The notes under the pieces: generated by a model | Told to the model about the DNA's origin: nothing | Seen by the model: the letters and a program-made list of their open reading frames with translations, nothing else | Database searches by the model: none | Part shown: piece by piece, positions 25,359 to 37,908 of the stretch | How positions within the stretch are numbered: the stretch's first letter is position 1 | Layout: each line of letters begins with the position of its first letter | From: Panagrolaimus kolymaensis | Taxonomy: Eukaryota > Nematoda > Chromadorea > Rhabditida > Panagrolaimidae | Assembly (NCBI GenBank): GCA_028622995.1 | Contig: JAJQJQ010000008.1 | Span: forward strand, 62,001-126,000 | Reading direction: 5' to 3' | DNA: 64,000 nucleotides | Position numbers and translations under genes: made by a program

Positions 25359-28300
25359 CTTGACTTCAATTATTCAAAAAATAAAAATAAATATTGCGAA
25401 GAATAACCTTAAAAAGTTAGCTTCAAAACAAAAATTTTGTAATAGCATTGCTATTTTTAACGCCCCCACCAAGAATGGAACGTTTGAAGCTAGAATTTCG
25501 AGATTCAATAAAATAAAATTAAAAATATTGCGAAGAATAACCTTAAAAAGTTAGCTTCAAAACAAAAATTTTGTAATAGCATTGCTATTTTTAACGCCTC
25601 CACCAAGAATGGAACGTTTGAAGCTAGAAATTCGAGATATAATAAAATAAAATTAAAAATATTGCGAAGAATAACCTTAAAAAGTTAGCTTCAAAACAAA
25701 AATTTTGTAATAGCATTGCTATTTTTAACGCCTCCACCAAGAATGGAACGTTTGAAGCTAGAAATTCGAGATATAATAAAATAAAATTAAAAATATTGCG
25801 AAGAATAACCTTAAAAAGTTAGCTTCAAAACAAAAATTTTGTAATAGCATTGCTATTTTTAACGCCTCCACCAAGAATGGAACGTTTGAAGCTAGAAATT
25901 CGAGATATAATAAAATAAAATTAAAAATATTGCGAAGAATAACCTTAAAAAGTTAGCTTCAAAACAAAAATTTTGTAATAGCATTGCTATTTTTAACGCC
26001 TCCACCAAGAATGGAACGTTTGAAGCTTGACTTCAATTATTCAAAAAATAAAAATAAATATTGCGAAGAATAACCTTAAAAAGTTAGCTTCAAAACAAAA
26101 ATTTTGTAATAGCATTGCTATTTTTAACGCCTCCACCAAGAATGGAACGTTTGAAGCTTGACTTCAATTATTCAAAAAATAAAAATAAATATTGCGAAGA
26201 ATAACCTTAAAAAGTTAGCTTCAAAACAAAAATTTTGTAATAGCATTGCTATTTTTAACGCCTCCACCAAGAATGGAACGTTTGAAGCTAGAAATTCGAG
26301 ATTCAATAAAATAAAATTAAAAATATTGCGAAGAATAACCTTAAAAAGTTAGCTTCAAAACAAAAATTTTGTAATAGCATTGCTATTTTTAACGCCTCCA
26401 CCAAGAATGGAACGTTTGAAGCTTGACTTCAATTATTCAAAAAATAAAAATAAATATTGCGAAGAATAACCTTAAAAAGTTAGCTTCAAAACAAAAATTT
26501 TGTAATAGCATTGCTATTTTTAACGCCTCCACCAAGAATGGAACGTTTGAAGCTTGACTTCAATTATTCAAAAAATAAAAATAAATATTGCGAAGAATAA
26601 CCTTAAAAAGTTAGCTTCAAAACAAAAATTTTGTAATAGCATTGCTATTTTTAACGCCCCCACCAAGAATGGAACGTTTGAAGCTAGAATTTCGAGATTC
26701 AATAAAATAAAATTAAAAATATTGCGAAGAATAACCTTAAAAAGTTAGCTTCAAAACAAAAATTTTGTAATAGCATTGCTATTTTTAACGCCTCCACCAA
26801 GAATGGAACGTTTGAAGCTAGAAATTCGAGATATAATAAAATAAAATTAAAAATATTGCGAAGAATAACCTTAAAAAGTTAGCTTCAAAACAAAAATTTT
26901 GTAATAGCATTGCTATTTTTAACGCCTCCACCAAGAATGGAACGTTTGAAGCTAGAAATTCGAGATATAATAAAATAAAATTAAAAATATTGCGAAGAAT
27001 AACCTTAAAAGTTAGCTTCAAAACAAAAATTTTGTAATAGCTTTGCTATTTTTAACGCCTCCACAATGAATGGAACGTTTGAAGCTTGACTTCAATTATT
27101 CAAAAAATAAAAATAAATATTGCGAAGAATAACCTTAAAAAGTTAGCTTCAAAACAAAAATTTTGTAATAGCATTGCTATTTTTAACGCCCCCACCAAGA
27201 ATGGAACGTTTGAAGCTAGAATTTCGAGATTCAATAAAATAAAATTAAAAATATTGCGAAGAATAACCTTAAAAAGTTAGCTTCAAAACAAAAATTTTGT
27301 AATAGCATTGCTATTTTTAACGCCTCCACCAAGAATGGAACGTTTGAAGCTAGAAATTCGAGATATAATAAAATAAAATTAAAAATATTGCGAAGAATAA
27401 CCTTAAAAAGTTAGCTTCAAAACAAAAATTTTGTAATAGCATTGCTATTTTTAACGCCTCCACCAAGAATGGAACGTTTGAAGCTAGAAATTCGAGATAT
27501 AATAAAATAAAATTAAAAATATTGCGAAGAATAACCTTAAAAAGTTAGCTTCAAAACAAAAATTTTGTAATAGCATTGCTATTTTTAACGCCTCCACCAA
27601 GAATGGAACGTTTGAAGCTAGAAATTCGAGATATAATAAAATAAAATTAAAAATATTGCGAAGAATAACCTTAAAAGTTAGCTTCAAAACAAAAATTTTG
27701 TAATAGCTTTGCTATTTTTAACGCCTCCACAATGAATGGAACGTTTGAAGCTTGACTTCAATTATTCAAAAAATAAAAATAAATATTGCGAAGAATAACC
27801 TTAAAAAGTTAGCTTCAAAACAAAAATTTTGTAATAGCATTGCTATTTTTAACGCCCCCACCAAGAATGGAACGTTTGAAGCTAGAATTTCGAGATTCAA
27901 TAAAATAAAATTAAAAATATTGCGAAGAATAACCTTAAAAAGTTAGCTTCAAAACAAAAATTTTGTAATAGCATTGCTATTTTTAACGCCTCCACCAAGA
28001 ATGGAACGTTTGAAGCTAGAAATTCGAGATATAATAAAATAAAATTAAAAATATTGCGAAGAATAACCTTAAAAAGTTAGCTTCAAAACAAAAATTTTGT
28101 AATAGCATTGCTATTTTTAACGCCTCCACCAAGAATGGAACGTTTGAAGCTAGAAATTCGAGATATAATAAAATAAAATTAAAAATATTGCGAAGAATAA
28201 CCTTAAAAAGTTAGCTTCAAAACAAAAATTTTGTAATAGCATTGCTATTTTTAACGCCTCCACCAAGAATGGAACGTTTGAAGCTAGAATTTCGAGATTC

Positions 28301-28417
28301 AATAAAATAAAATTAAAAATATTGCGAAGAATAACCTTAAAAGTTAGCTTCAAAACAAAAATTTTGTAATAGCTTTGCTATTTTTAACGCCTCCACAATG
28401 AATGGAACGTTTGAAGC

Positions 28418-29695
28418 TTGACTTCAATTATTCAAAAAATACAAATAAATATTGCGAAGAATAACCTTAAAAAGTTAGCTTCAAAACAAAAATTTTGTAA
28501 TAGCATTGCTATTTTTAACGCCTCCACCAAGAATGGAACGTTTGAAGCTAGAATTTCGAGATTCAATAAAATAAAATTAAAAATATTGCGAAGAATAACC
28601 TTAAAAGTTAGCTTCAAAACAAAAATTTTGTAATAGCTTTGCTATTTTTAACGCCTCCACCAAGAATGGAACGTTTGAAGCTAGAAATTCGAGATATAAT
28701 AAAATAAAATTAAAAATATTGCGAAGAATAACCTTAAAAGTTAGCTTCAAAACAAAAATTTTGTAATAGCTTTGCTATTTTTAACGCCTCCACAATGAAT
28801 GGAACGTTTGAAGCTTGACTTCAATTATTCAAAAAATAAAAATAAATATTGCGAAGAATAACCTTAAAAAGTTAGCTTCAAAACAAAAATTTTGTAATAG
28901 CTTTGCTATTTTTAACGCCTCCACCAAGAATGGAACGTTTGAAGCTAGAAATTCGAGATATAATAAAATAAAATTAAAAATATTGCGAAGAATAACCTTA
29001 AAAAGTTAGCTTCAAAACAAAAATTTTGTAATAGCATTGCTATTTTTAACGCCTCCACCAAGAATGGAACGTTTGAAGCTAGAAATTCGAGATATAATAA
29101 AATAAAATTAAAAATATTGCGAAGAATAACCTTAAAAGTTAGCTTCAAAACAAAAATTTTGTAATAGCTTTGCTATTTTTAACGCCTCCACCAAGAATGG
29201 AACGTTTGAAGCTAGAAATTCGAGATATAATAAAATAAAATTAAAAATATTGCGAAGAATAACCTTAAAAAGTTAGCTTCAAAACAAAAATTTTGTAATA
29301 GCATTGCTATTTTTAACGCCTCCACCAAGAATGGAACGTTTGAAGCTAGAAATTCGAGATATAATAAAATAAAATTAAAAATATTGCGAAGAATAACCTT
29401 AAAAGTTAGCTTCAAAACAAAAATTTTGTAATAGCTTTGCTATTTTTAACGCCTCCACAATGAATGGAACGTTTGAAGCTTGACTTCAATTATTCAAAAA
29501 ATAAAAATAAATATTGCGAAGAATAACCTTAAAAAGTTAGCTTCAAAACAAAAATTTTGTAATAGCATTGCTATTTTTAACGCCTCCACCAAGAATGGAA
29601 CGTTTGAAGCTAGAATTTCGAGATTCAATAAAATAAAATTAAAAATATTGCGAAGAATAACCTTAAAAGTTAGCTTCAAAACAAAAATTTTGTAA
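28418..29695 (-). repeat. Left-arm duplication with 1062-bp period (8 monomers)
   Basis: The class II/class I unit at 28418-28633 recurs at 29480-29695, 1062 bp away. Right-arm position 58939-59154 pairs equally well with either: coordinate sums of 87572 and 88634 differ by exactly 1062. The copies differ by point changes, such as AAATACAAATAAAT at about 28437, so the event is not very recent or was followed by conversion. Confidence 0.7.
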
Positions 29696-31616
29696 TAGCT
29701 TTGCTATTTTTAACGCCTCCACAATGAATGGAACGTTTGAAGCTTGACTTCAATTATTCAAAAAATACAAATAAATATTGCGAAGAATAACCTTAAAAAG
29801 TTAGCTTCAAAACAAAAATTTTGTAATAGCATTGCTATTTTTAACGCCTCCACCAAGAATGGAACGTTTGAAGCTAGAAATTCGAGATATAATAAAATAA
29901 AATTAAAAATATTGCGAAGAATAACCTTAAAAAGTTAGCTTCAAAACAAAAATTTTGTAATAGCATTGCTATTTTTAACGCCTCCACCAAGAATGGAACG
30001 TTTGAAGCTAGAATTTCGAGATTAAATAAAATAAAATTAAAAATATTGCGAAGAATAACCTTAAAAAGTTAGCTTCAAAACAAAAATTTTGTAATAGCAT
30101 TGCTATTTTTAACGCCTCCAATAAGAATGGAACGTTTGAAGCTAGAAATTCGAGATATAATAAAATAAAATTAAAAATATTGCGAAGAATAACCTTAAAA
30201 AGTTAGCTTCAAAACAAAAATTTTGTAATAGCATTGCTATTTTTAACGCCTCCACCAAGAATGGAACGTTTGAAGCTAGAAATTCGAGATATAATAAAAT
30301 AAAATTAAAAATATTGCGAAGAATAACCTTAAAAAGTTAGCTTCAAAACAAAAATTTTGTAATAGCATTGCTATTTTTAACGCCTCCACCAAGAATGGAA
30401 CGTTTGAAGCTAGAAATTCGAGATATAATAAAATAAAATTAAAAATATTGCGAAGAATAACCTTAAAAAGTTAGCTTCAAAACAAAAATTTTGTAATAGC
30501 ATTGCTATTTTTAACGCCTCCAATAAGAATGGAACGTTTGAAGCTAGAAATTCGAGATATAATAAAATAAAATTAAAAATATTGCGAAGAATAACCTTAA
30601 AAAGTTAGCTTCAAAACAAAAATTTTGTAATAGCATTGCTATTTTTAACGCCTCCACCAAGAATGGAACGTTTGAAGCTAGAATTTCGAGATTAAATAAA
30701 ATAAAATTAAAAATATTGCGAAGAATAACCTTAAAAAGTTAGCTTCAAAACAAAAATTTTGTAATAGCATTGCTATTTTTAACGCCTCCACCAAGAATGG
30801 AACGTTTGAAGCTAGAATTTCGAGATTCAATAAAATAAAATTAAAAATATTGAGAAGAATAACCTTAAAAAGTAAGCTTCAAAACAAAAAATTTGGAATA
30901 GCTTTTCTATTTTTAACGCCTCCACCAAGAATGGAACGTTTGAAGCTAGAATTTCGAGATTAAATAAAATAAAATTAAAAATATTGCGAAGAATAACCTT
31001 AAAAAGTTAGCTTCAAAACAAAAATTTTGTAATAGCATTGCTATTTTTAACGCCTCCACCAAGAATGGAACGTTTGAAGCTAGAAATTCGAGATATAATA
31101 AAATAAAATTAAAAATATTGCGAAGAATAACCTTAAAAAGTTAGCTTCAAAACAAAAATTTTGTAATAGCATTGCTATTTTTAACGCCTCCACCAAGAAT
31201 GGAACGTTTGAAGCTAGAATTTCGAGATTAAATAAAATAAAATTAAAAATATTGCGAAGAATAACCTTAAAAAGTTAGCTTCAAAACAAAAATTTTGTAA
31301 TAGCATTGCTATTTTTAACGCCTCCACCAAGAATGGAACGTTTGAAGCTAGAAATTCGAGATATAATAAAATAAAATTAAAAATATTGCGAAGAATAACC
31401 TTAAAAAGTTAGCTTCAAAACAAAAATTTTGTAATAGCATTGCTATTTTTAACGCCTCCACCAAGAATGGAACGTTTGAAGCTAGAAATTCGAGATATAA
31501 TAAAATAAAATTAAAAATATTGCGAAGAATAACCTTAAAAAGTTAGCTTCAAAACAAAAATTTTGTAATAGCATTGCTATTTTTAACGCCTCCACCAAGA
31601 ATGGAACGTTTGAAGC

Positions 31617-32956
31617 TAGAATTTCGAGATTCAATAAAATAAAATTAAAAATATTGAGAAGAATAACCTTAAAAAGTTAGCTTCAAAACAAAAATTTTGT
31701 AATAGCATTGCTATTTTTAACGCCCCCACCAAGAATGGAACGTTTGAAGCTAGAATTTCGAGATTCAATAAAATAAAATTAAAAATATTGCGAAGAATAA
31801 CCTTAAAAAGTTAGCTTCAAAACAAAAATTTTGTAATAGCATTGCTATTTTTAACGCCCCCACCAAGAATGGAACGTTTGAAGCTAGAATTTCGAGATTC
31901 AATAAAATAAAATTAAAAATATTGCGAAGAATAACCTTAAAAAGTTAGCTTCAAAACAAAAATTTTGTAATAGCATTGCTATTTTTAACGCCTCCACCAA
32001 GAATGGAACGTTTGAAGCTAGAAATTCGAGATATAATAAAATAAAATTAAAAATATTGCGAAGAATAACCTTAAAAAGTTAGCTTCAAAACAAAAATTTT
32101 GTAATAGCATTGCTATTTTTAACGCCTCCACCAAGAATGGAACGTTTGAAGCTAGAATTTCGAGATTAAATAAAATAAAATTAAAAATATTGCGAAGAAT
32201 AACCTTAAAAAGTTAGCTTCAAAACAAAAATTTTGTAATAGCATTGCTATTTTTAACGCCTCCAATAAGAATGGAACGTTTGAAGCTAGAAATTCGAGAT
32301 ATAATAAAATAAAATTAAAAATATTGCGAAGAATAACCTTAAAAAGTTAGCTTCAAAACAAAAATTTTGTAATAGCATTGCTATTTTTAACGCCTCCACC
32401 AAGAATGGAACGTTTGAAGCTAGAAATTCGAGATATAATAAAATAAAATTAAAAATATTGCGAAGAATAACCTTAAAAAGTTAGCTTCAAAACAAAAATT
32501 TTGTAATAGCATTGCTATTTTTAACGCCTCCACCAAGAATGGAACGTTTGAAGCTAGAATTTCGAGATTAAATAAAATAAAATTAAAAATATTGCGAAGA
32601 ATAACCTTAAAAAGTTAGCTTCAAAACAAAAATTTTGTAATAGCATTGCTATTTTTAACGCCTCCACCAAGAATGGAACGTTTGAAGCTAGAAATTCGAG
32701 ATATAATAAAATAAAATTAAAAATATTGCGAAGAATAACCTTAAAAAGTTAGCTTCAAAACAAAAATTTTGTAATAGCATTGCTATTTTTAACGCCTCCA
32801 CCAAGAATGGAACGTTTGAAGCTAGAAATTCGAGATATAATAAAATAAAATTAAAAATATTGCGAAGAATAACCTTAAAAAGTTAGCTTCAAAACAAAAA
32901 TTTTGTAATAGCATTGCTATTTTTAACGCCTCCACCAAGAATGGAACGTTTGAAGC
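31617..32956 (-). repeat. 1340-bp (10-monomer) tandem duplication, copy 1
   Basis: The ordered variants in this copy (ATTGAGAAG near 31653, two CCCCCACC units, an AGATTAAAT unit, CCAATAAG at 32263) recur exactly 1340 bp later (ATTGAGAAG 32993, CCAATAAG 33603). The right arm contains only one such set. Breakpoints are set arbitrarily in phase, since the true ends cannot be placed within identical monomers. Confidence 0.87.
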
Positions 32957-34296
32957 TAGAATTTCGAGATTCAATAAAATAAAATTAAAAATATTGAGAA
33001 GAATAACCTTAAAAAGTTAGCTTCAAAACAAAAATTTTGTAATAGCATTGCTATTTTTAACGCCCCCACCAAGAATGGAACGTTTGAAGCTAGAATTTCG
33101 AGATTCAATAAAATAAAATTAAAAATATTGCGAAGAATAACCTTAAAAAGTTAGCTTCAAAACAAAAATTTTGTAATAGCATTGCTATTTTTAACGCCCC
33201 CACCAAGAATGGAACGTTTGAAGCTAGAATTTCGAGATTCAATAAAATAAAATTAAAAATATTGCGAAGAATAACCTTAAAAAGTTAGCTTCAAAACAAA
33301 AATTTTGTAATAGCATTGCTATTTTTAACGCCTCCACCAAGAATGGAACGTTTGAAGCTAGAAATTCGAGATATAATAAAATAAAATTAAAAATATTGCG
33401 AAGAATAACCTTAAAAAGTTAGCTTCAAAACAAAAATTTTGTAATAGCATTGCTATTTTTAACGCCTCCACCAAGAATGGAACGTTTGAAGCTAGAATTT
33501 CGAGATTAAATAAAATAAAATTAAAAATATTGCGAAGAATAACCTTAAAAAGTTAGCTTCAAAACAAAAATTTTGTAATAGCATTGCTATTTTTAACGCC
33601 TCCAATAAGAATGGAACGTTTGAAGCTAGAAATTCGAGATATAATAAAATAAAATTAAAAATATTGCGAAGAATAACCTTAAAAAGTTAGCTTCAAAACA
33701 AAAATTTTGTAATAGCATTGCTATTTTTAACGCCTCCACCAAGAATGGAACGTTTGAAGCTAGAAATTCGAGATATAATAAAATAAAATTAAAAATATTG
33801 CGAAGAATAACCTTAAAAAGTTAGCTTCAAAACAAAAATTTTGTAATAGCATTGCTATTTTTAACGCCTCCACCAAGAATGGAACGTTTGAAGCTAGAAA
33901 TTCGAGATATAATAAAATAAAATTAAAAATATTGCGAAGAATAACCTTAAAAAGTTAGCTTCAAAACAAAAATTTTGTAATAGCATTGCTATTTTTAACG
34001 CCTCCACCAAGAATGGAACGTTTGAAGCTAGAATTTCGAGATTAAATAAAATAAAATTAAAAATATTGCGAAGAATAACCTTAAAAAGTTAGCTTCAAAA
34101 CAAAAATTTTGTAATAGCATTGCTATTTTTAACGCCTCCAATAAGAATGGAACGTTTGAAGCTAGAAATTCGAGATATAATAAAATAAAATTAAAAATAT
34201 TGCGAAGAATAACCTTAAAAAGTTAGCTTCAAAACAAAAATTTTGTAATAGCATTGCTATTTTTAACGCCTCCACCAAGAATGGAACGTTTGAAGC
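32957..34296 (-). repeat. 1340-bp (10-monomer) tandem duplication, copy 2
   Basis: Second copy of the unit at 31617-32956. It is the copy that pairs in register with the right arm (coordinate sum 90108: ATTGAG 32993 with 57110, CCAATAAG 33603 with 56499). Confidence 0.87.
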
Positions 34297-34339
34297 TAGA
34301 ATTTCGAGATTAAATAAAATAAAATTAAAAATATTGAGA

Positions 34340-34670
34340 AGAATAACCTTAAAAAGTAAGCTTCAAAACAAAAAATTTGGAATAGCTTTTCTATTTTTAA
34401 CGCCTCCACCAAGAATGGAACGTTTGAAGCTAGAATTTCGAGATTAAATAAAATAAAATTAAAAATATTGAGAAGAATAACCTTAAAAAGTAAGCTTCAA
34501 AAAAAAAAATTTGGAATAGCTTTTCTATTTTTAACGCCTCCACCAAGAATGGAACGTTTGAAGCTAGAATTTCGAGATTAAATAAAATAAAATTAAAAAT
34601 ATTGAGAAGAATAACCTTAAAAGGTAAGCTTCAAAACAAAAAATTTGGAATAGCTTTTCTATTTTTAACG
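34340..34670 (-). repeat. Triplet of GGAATAGCTTTTC variant monomers (left arm)
   Basis: Three successive units carry ATTGAGAAG, AGTAAGC or GGTAAGC, and AATTTGGAATAGCTTTTC, with TTTGGAATAGC at 34376, 34510 and 34644 (134-bp steps). Lone copies sit at 30892 and 35448. The second unit has a private run of nine A at 34501-34509 and the third a private AAGGTAAGC at 34621. The mirror triplet is at 55454-55732. Confidence 0.92.
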
Positions 34671-37600
34671 CCTCCACCAAGAATGGAACGTTTGAAGCTA
34701 GAATTTCGAGATTAAATAAAATAAAATTAAAAATATTGCGAAGAATAACCTTAAAAAGTTAGCTTCAAAACAAAAATTTTGTAATAGCATTGCTATTTTT
34801 AACGCCTCCACCAAGAATGGAACGTTTGAAGCTAGAAATTCGAGATATAATAAAATAAAATTAAAAATATTGCGAAGAATAACCTTAAAAAGTTAGCTTC
34901 AAAACAAAAATTTTGTAATAGCATTGCTATTTTTAACGCCTCCACCAAGAATGGAACGTTTGAAGCTAGAATTTCGAGATTCAATAAAATAAAATTAAAA
35001 ATATTGAGAAGAATAACCTTAAAAAGTTAGCTTCAAAACAAAAATTTTGTAATAGCATTGCTATTTTTAACGCCCCCACCAAGAATGGAACGTTTGAAGC
35101 TAGAATTTCGAGATTCAATAAAATAAAATTAAAAATATTGCGAAGAATAACCTTAAAAAGTTAGCTTCAAAACAAAAATTTTGTAATAGCATTGCTATTT
35201 TTAACGCCTCCACCAAGAATGGAACGTTTGAAGCTAGAATTTCGAGATTCAATAAAATAAAATTAAAAATATTGCGAAGAATAACCTTAAAAAGTTAGCT
35301 TCAAAACAAAAATTTTGTAATAGCATTGCTATTTTTAACGCCTCCACCAAGAATGGAACGTTTGAAGCTAGAATTTCGAGATTCAATAAAATAAAATTAA
35401 AAATATTGAGAAGAATAACCTTAAAAAGTAAGCTTCAAAACAAAAAATTTGGAATAGCTTTTCTATTTTTAACGCCTCCACCAAGAATGGAACGTTTGAA
35501 GCTAGAATTTCGAGATTAAATAAAATAAAATTAAAAATATTGCGAAGAATAACCTTAAAAAGTTAGCTTCAAAACAAAAATTTTGTAATAGCATTGCTAT
35601 TTTTAACGCCTCCACCAAGAATGGAACGTTTGAAGCTAGAATTTCGAGATTAAATAAAATAAAATTAAAAATATTGCGAAGAATAACCTTAAAAAGTTAG
35701 CTTCAAAACAAAAATTTTGTAATAGCATTGCTATTTTTAACGCCTCCAATAAGAATGGAACGTTTGAAGCTAGAAATTCGAGATATAATAAAATAAAATT
35801 AAAAATATTGCGAAGAATAACCTTAAAAAGTTAGCTTCAAAACAAAAATTTTGTAATAGCATTGCTATTTTTAACGCCTCCACCAAGAATGGAACGTTTG
35901 AAGCTAGAAATTCGAGATATAATAAAATAAAATTAAAAATATTGCGAAGAATAACCTTAAAAAGTTAGCTTCAAAACAAAAATTTTGTAATAGCATTGCT
36001 ATTTTTAACGCCTCCACCAAGAATGGAACGTTTGAAGCTAGAATTTCGAGATTAAATAAAATAAAATTAAAAATATTGCGAAGAATAACCTTAAAAAGTT
36101 AGCTTCAAAACAAAAATTTTGTAATAGCATTGCTATTTTTAACGCCTCCACCAAGAATGGAACGTTTGAAGCTAGAAATTCGAGATATAATAAAATAAAA
36201 TTAAAAATATTGCGAAGAATAACCTTAAAAAGTTAGCTTCAAAACAAAAATTTTGTAATAGCATTGCTATTTTTAACGCCTCCACCAAGAATGGAACGTT
36301 TGAAGCTAGAAATTCGAGATATAATAAAATAAAATTAAAAATATTGCGAAGAATAACCTTAAAAAGTTAGCTTCAAAACAAAAATTTTGTAATAGCATTG
36401 CTATTTTTAACGCCTCCACCAAGAATGGAACGTTTGAAGCTAGAATTTCGAGATTCAATAAAATAAAATTAAAAATATTGAGAAGAATAACCTTAAAAAG
36501 TTAGCTTCAAAACAAAAATTTTGTAATAGCATTGCTATTTTTAACGCCCCCACCAAGAATGGAACGTTTGAAGCTAGAATTTCGAGATTCAATAAAATAA
36601 AATTAAAAATATTGCGAAGAATAACCTTAAAAAGTTAGCTTCAAAACAAAAATTTTGTAATAGCATTGCTATTTTTAACGCCTCCACCAAGAATGGAACG
36701 TTTGAAGCTAGAATTTCGAGATTAAATAAAATAAAATTAAAAATATTGCGAAGAATAACCTTAAAAAGTTAGCTTCAAAACAAAAATTTTGTAATAGCAT
36801 TGCTATTTTTAACGCCTCCACCAAGAATGGAACGTTTGAAGCTAGAAATTCGAGATATAATAAAATAAAATTAAAAATATTGCGAAGAATAACCTTAAAA
36901 AGTTAGCTTCAAAACAAAAATTTTGTAATAGCATTGCTATTTTTAACGCCCCCACCAAGAATGGAACGTTTGAAGCTAGAATTTCGAGATTCAATAAAAT
37001 AAAATTAAAAATATTGCGAAGAATAACCTTAAAAAGTTAGCTTCAAAACAAAAATTTTGTAATAGCATTGCTATTTTTAACGCCTCCACCAAGAATGGAA
37101 CGTTTGAAGCTAGAATTTCGAGATTAAATAAAATAAAATTAAAAATATTGCGAAGAATAACCTTAAAAAGTTAGCTTCAAAACAAAAATTTTGTAATAGC
37201 ATTGCTATTTTTAACGCCCCCACCAAGAATGGAACGTTTGAAGCTAGAATTTCGAGATTAAATAAAATAAAATTAAAAATATTGCGAAGAATAACCTTAA
37301 AAAGTTAGCTTCAAAACAAAAATTTTGTAATAGCATTGCTATTTTTAACGCCCCCACCAAGAATGGAACGTTTGAAGCTAGAATTTCGAGATTCAATAAA
37401 ATAAAATTAAAAATATTGCGAAGAATAACCTTAAAAAGATAGCTTCAAAACAAAAATTTATTAATAGATTTGCTATTTTTAACGCCTCCACAATGAATGG
37501 AACATTTGAAGCTTGACTTCAATTATTCAAAAAATAAAAATAAATATTGCGAAGAATAACCTTAAAAAGTTAGCTTCAAAACAAAAATTTATTAATAGAT

Positions 37601-37908
37601 TTGCTATTTTTAACGCCTCCACAATGAATGGAACATTTGAAGCTTGACTTCAATTATTCAAAAAATAAAAATAAATATTGCGAAGAATAACCTTAAAAAG
37701 ATAGCTTCAAAACAAAAATTTTGTAATAGCATTGCTATTTTTAACGCCCCCACCAAGAATGGAACGTTTGAAGCTAGAATTTCGAGATTCAATAAAATAA
37801 AATTAAAAATATTGCGAAGAATAACCTTAAAAAGATAGCTTCAAAACAAAAATTTATTAATAGATTTGCTATTTTTAACGCCTCCACAATGAATGGAACA
37901 TTTGAAGC

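Larger units (their letters stand above)
12051..29873 (-). repeat. Higher-order repeats of 4 and 5 monomers (532 and 666 bp)
   Basis: Class II monomers recur at 12185, 12717, 13249, 13513, 14179, 14845, 15511 and 16043, giving steps of 532, 532, 264, 666, 666, 666 and 532 bp. The arithmetic is exact: 131 (class II) + 133 (class I with AAAAG instead of AAAAAG) + 134 + 134 = 532, and one further 134 gives 666. The monomer after class II often carries GCCCCCACC and TTTCGAGATTCAAT, while the others carry GCCTCCACC and AAATTCGAGATATAAT. Longer runs of class I occur at 17.6-18.0 and 23.0-24.1 kb. Confidence 0.9.
29874..37511 (-). repeat. Pure class I block, 57 x 134 bp (left arm)
   Basis: From the CTAG at 29874 to the CTTG at 37512 is 7638 bp, exactly 57 x 134, with no class II or class III monomer. 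Local variants (linkers AGATATAATAAA, AGATTCAATAAA and AGATTAAATAAA; CCCCCACC versus CCTCCACC; CCAATAAG; ATTGAGAAG) change from unit to unit. The mirror block in the right arm is 52325-58756. Confidence 0.92.
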
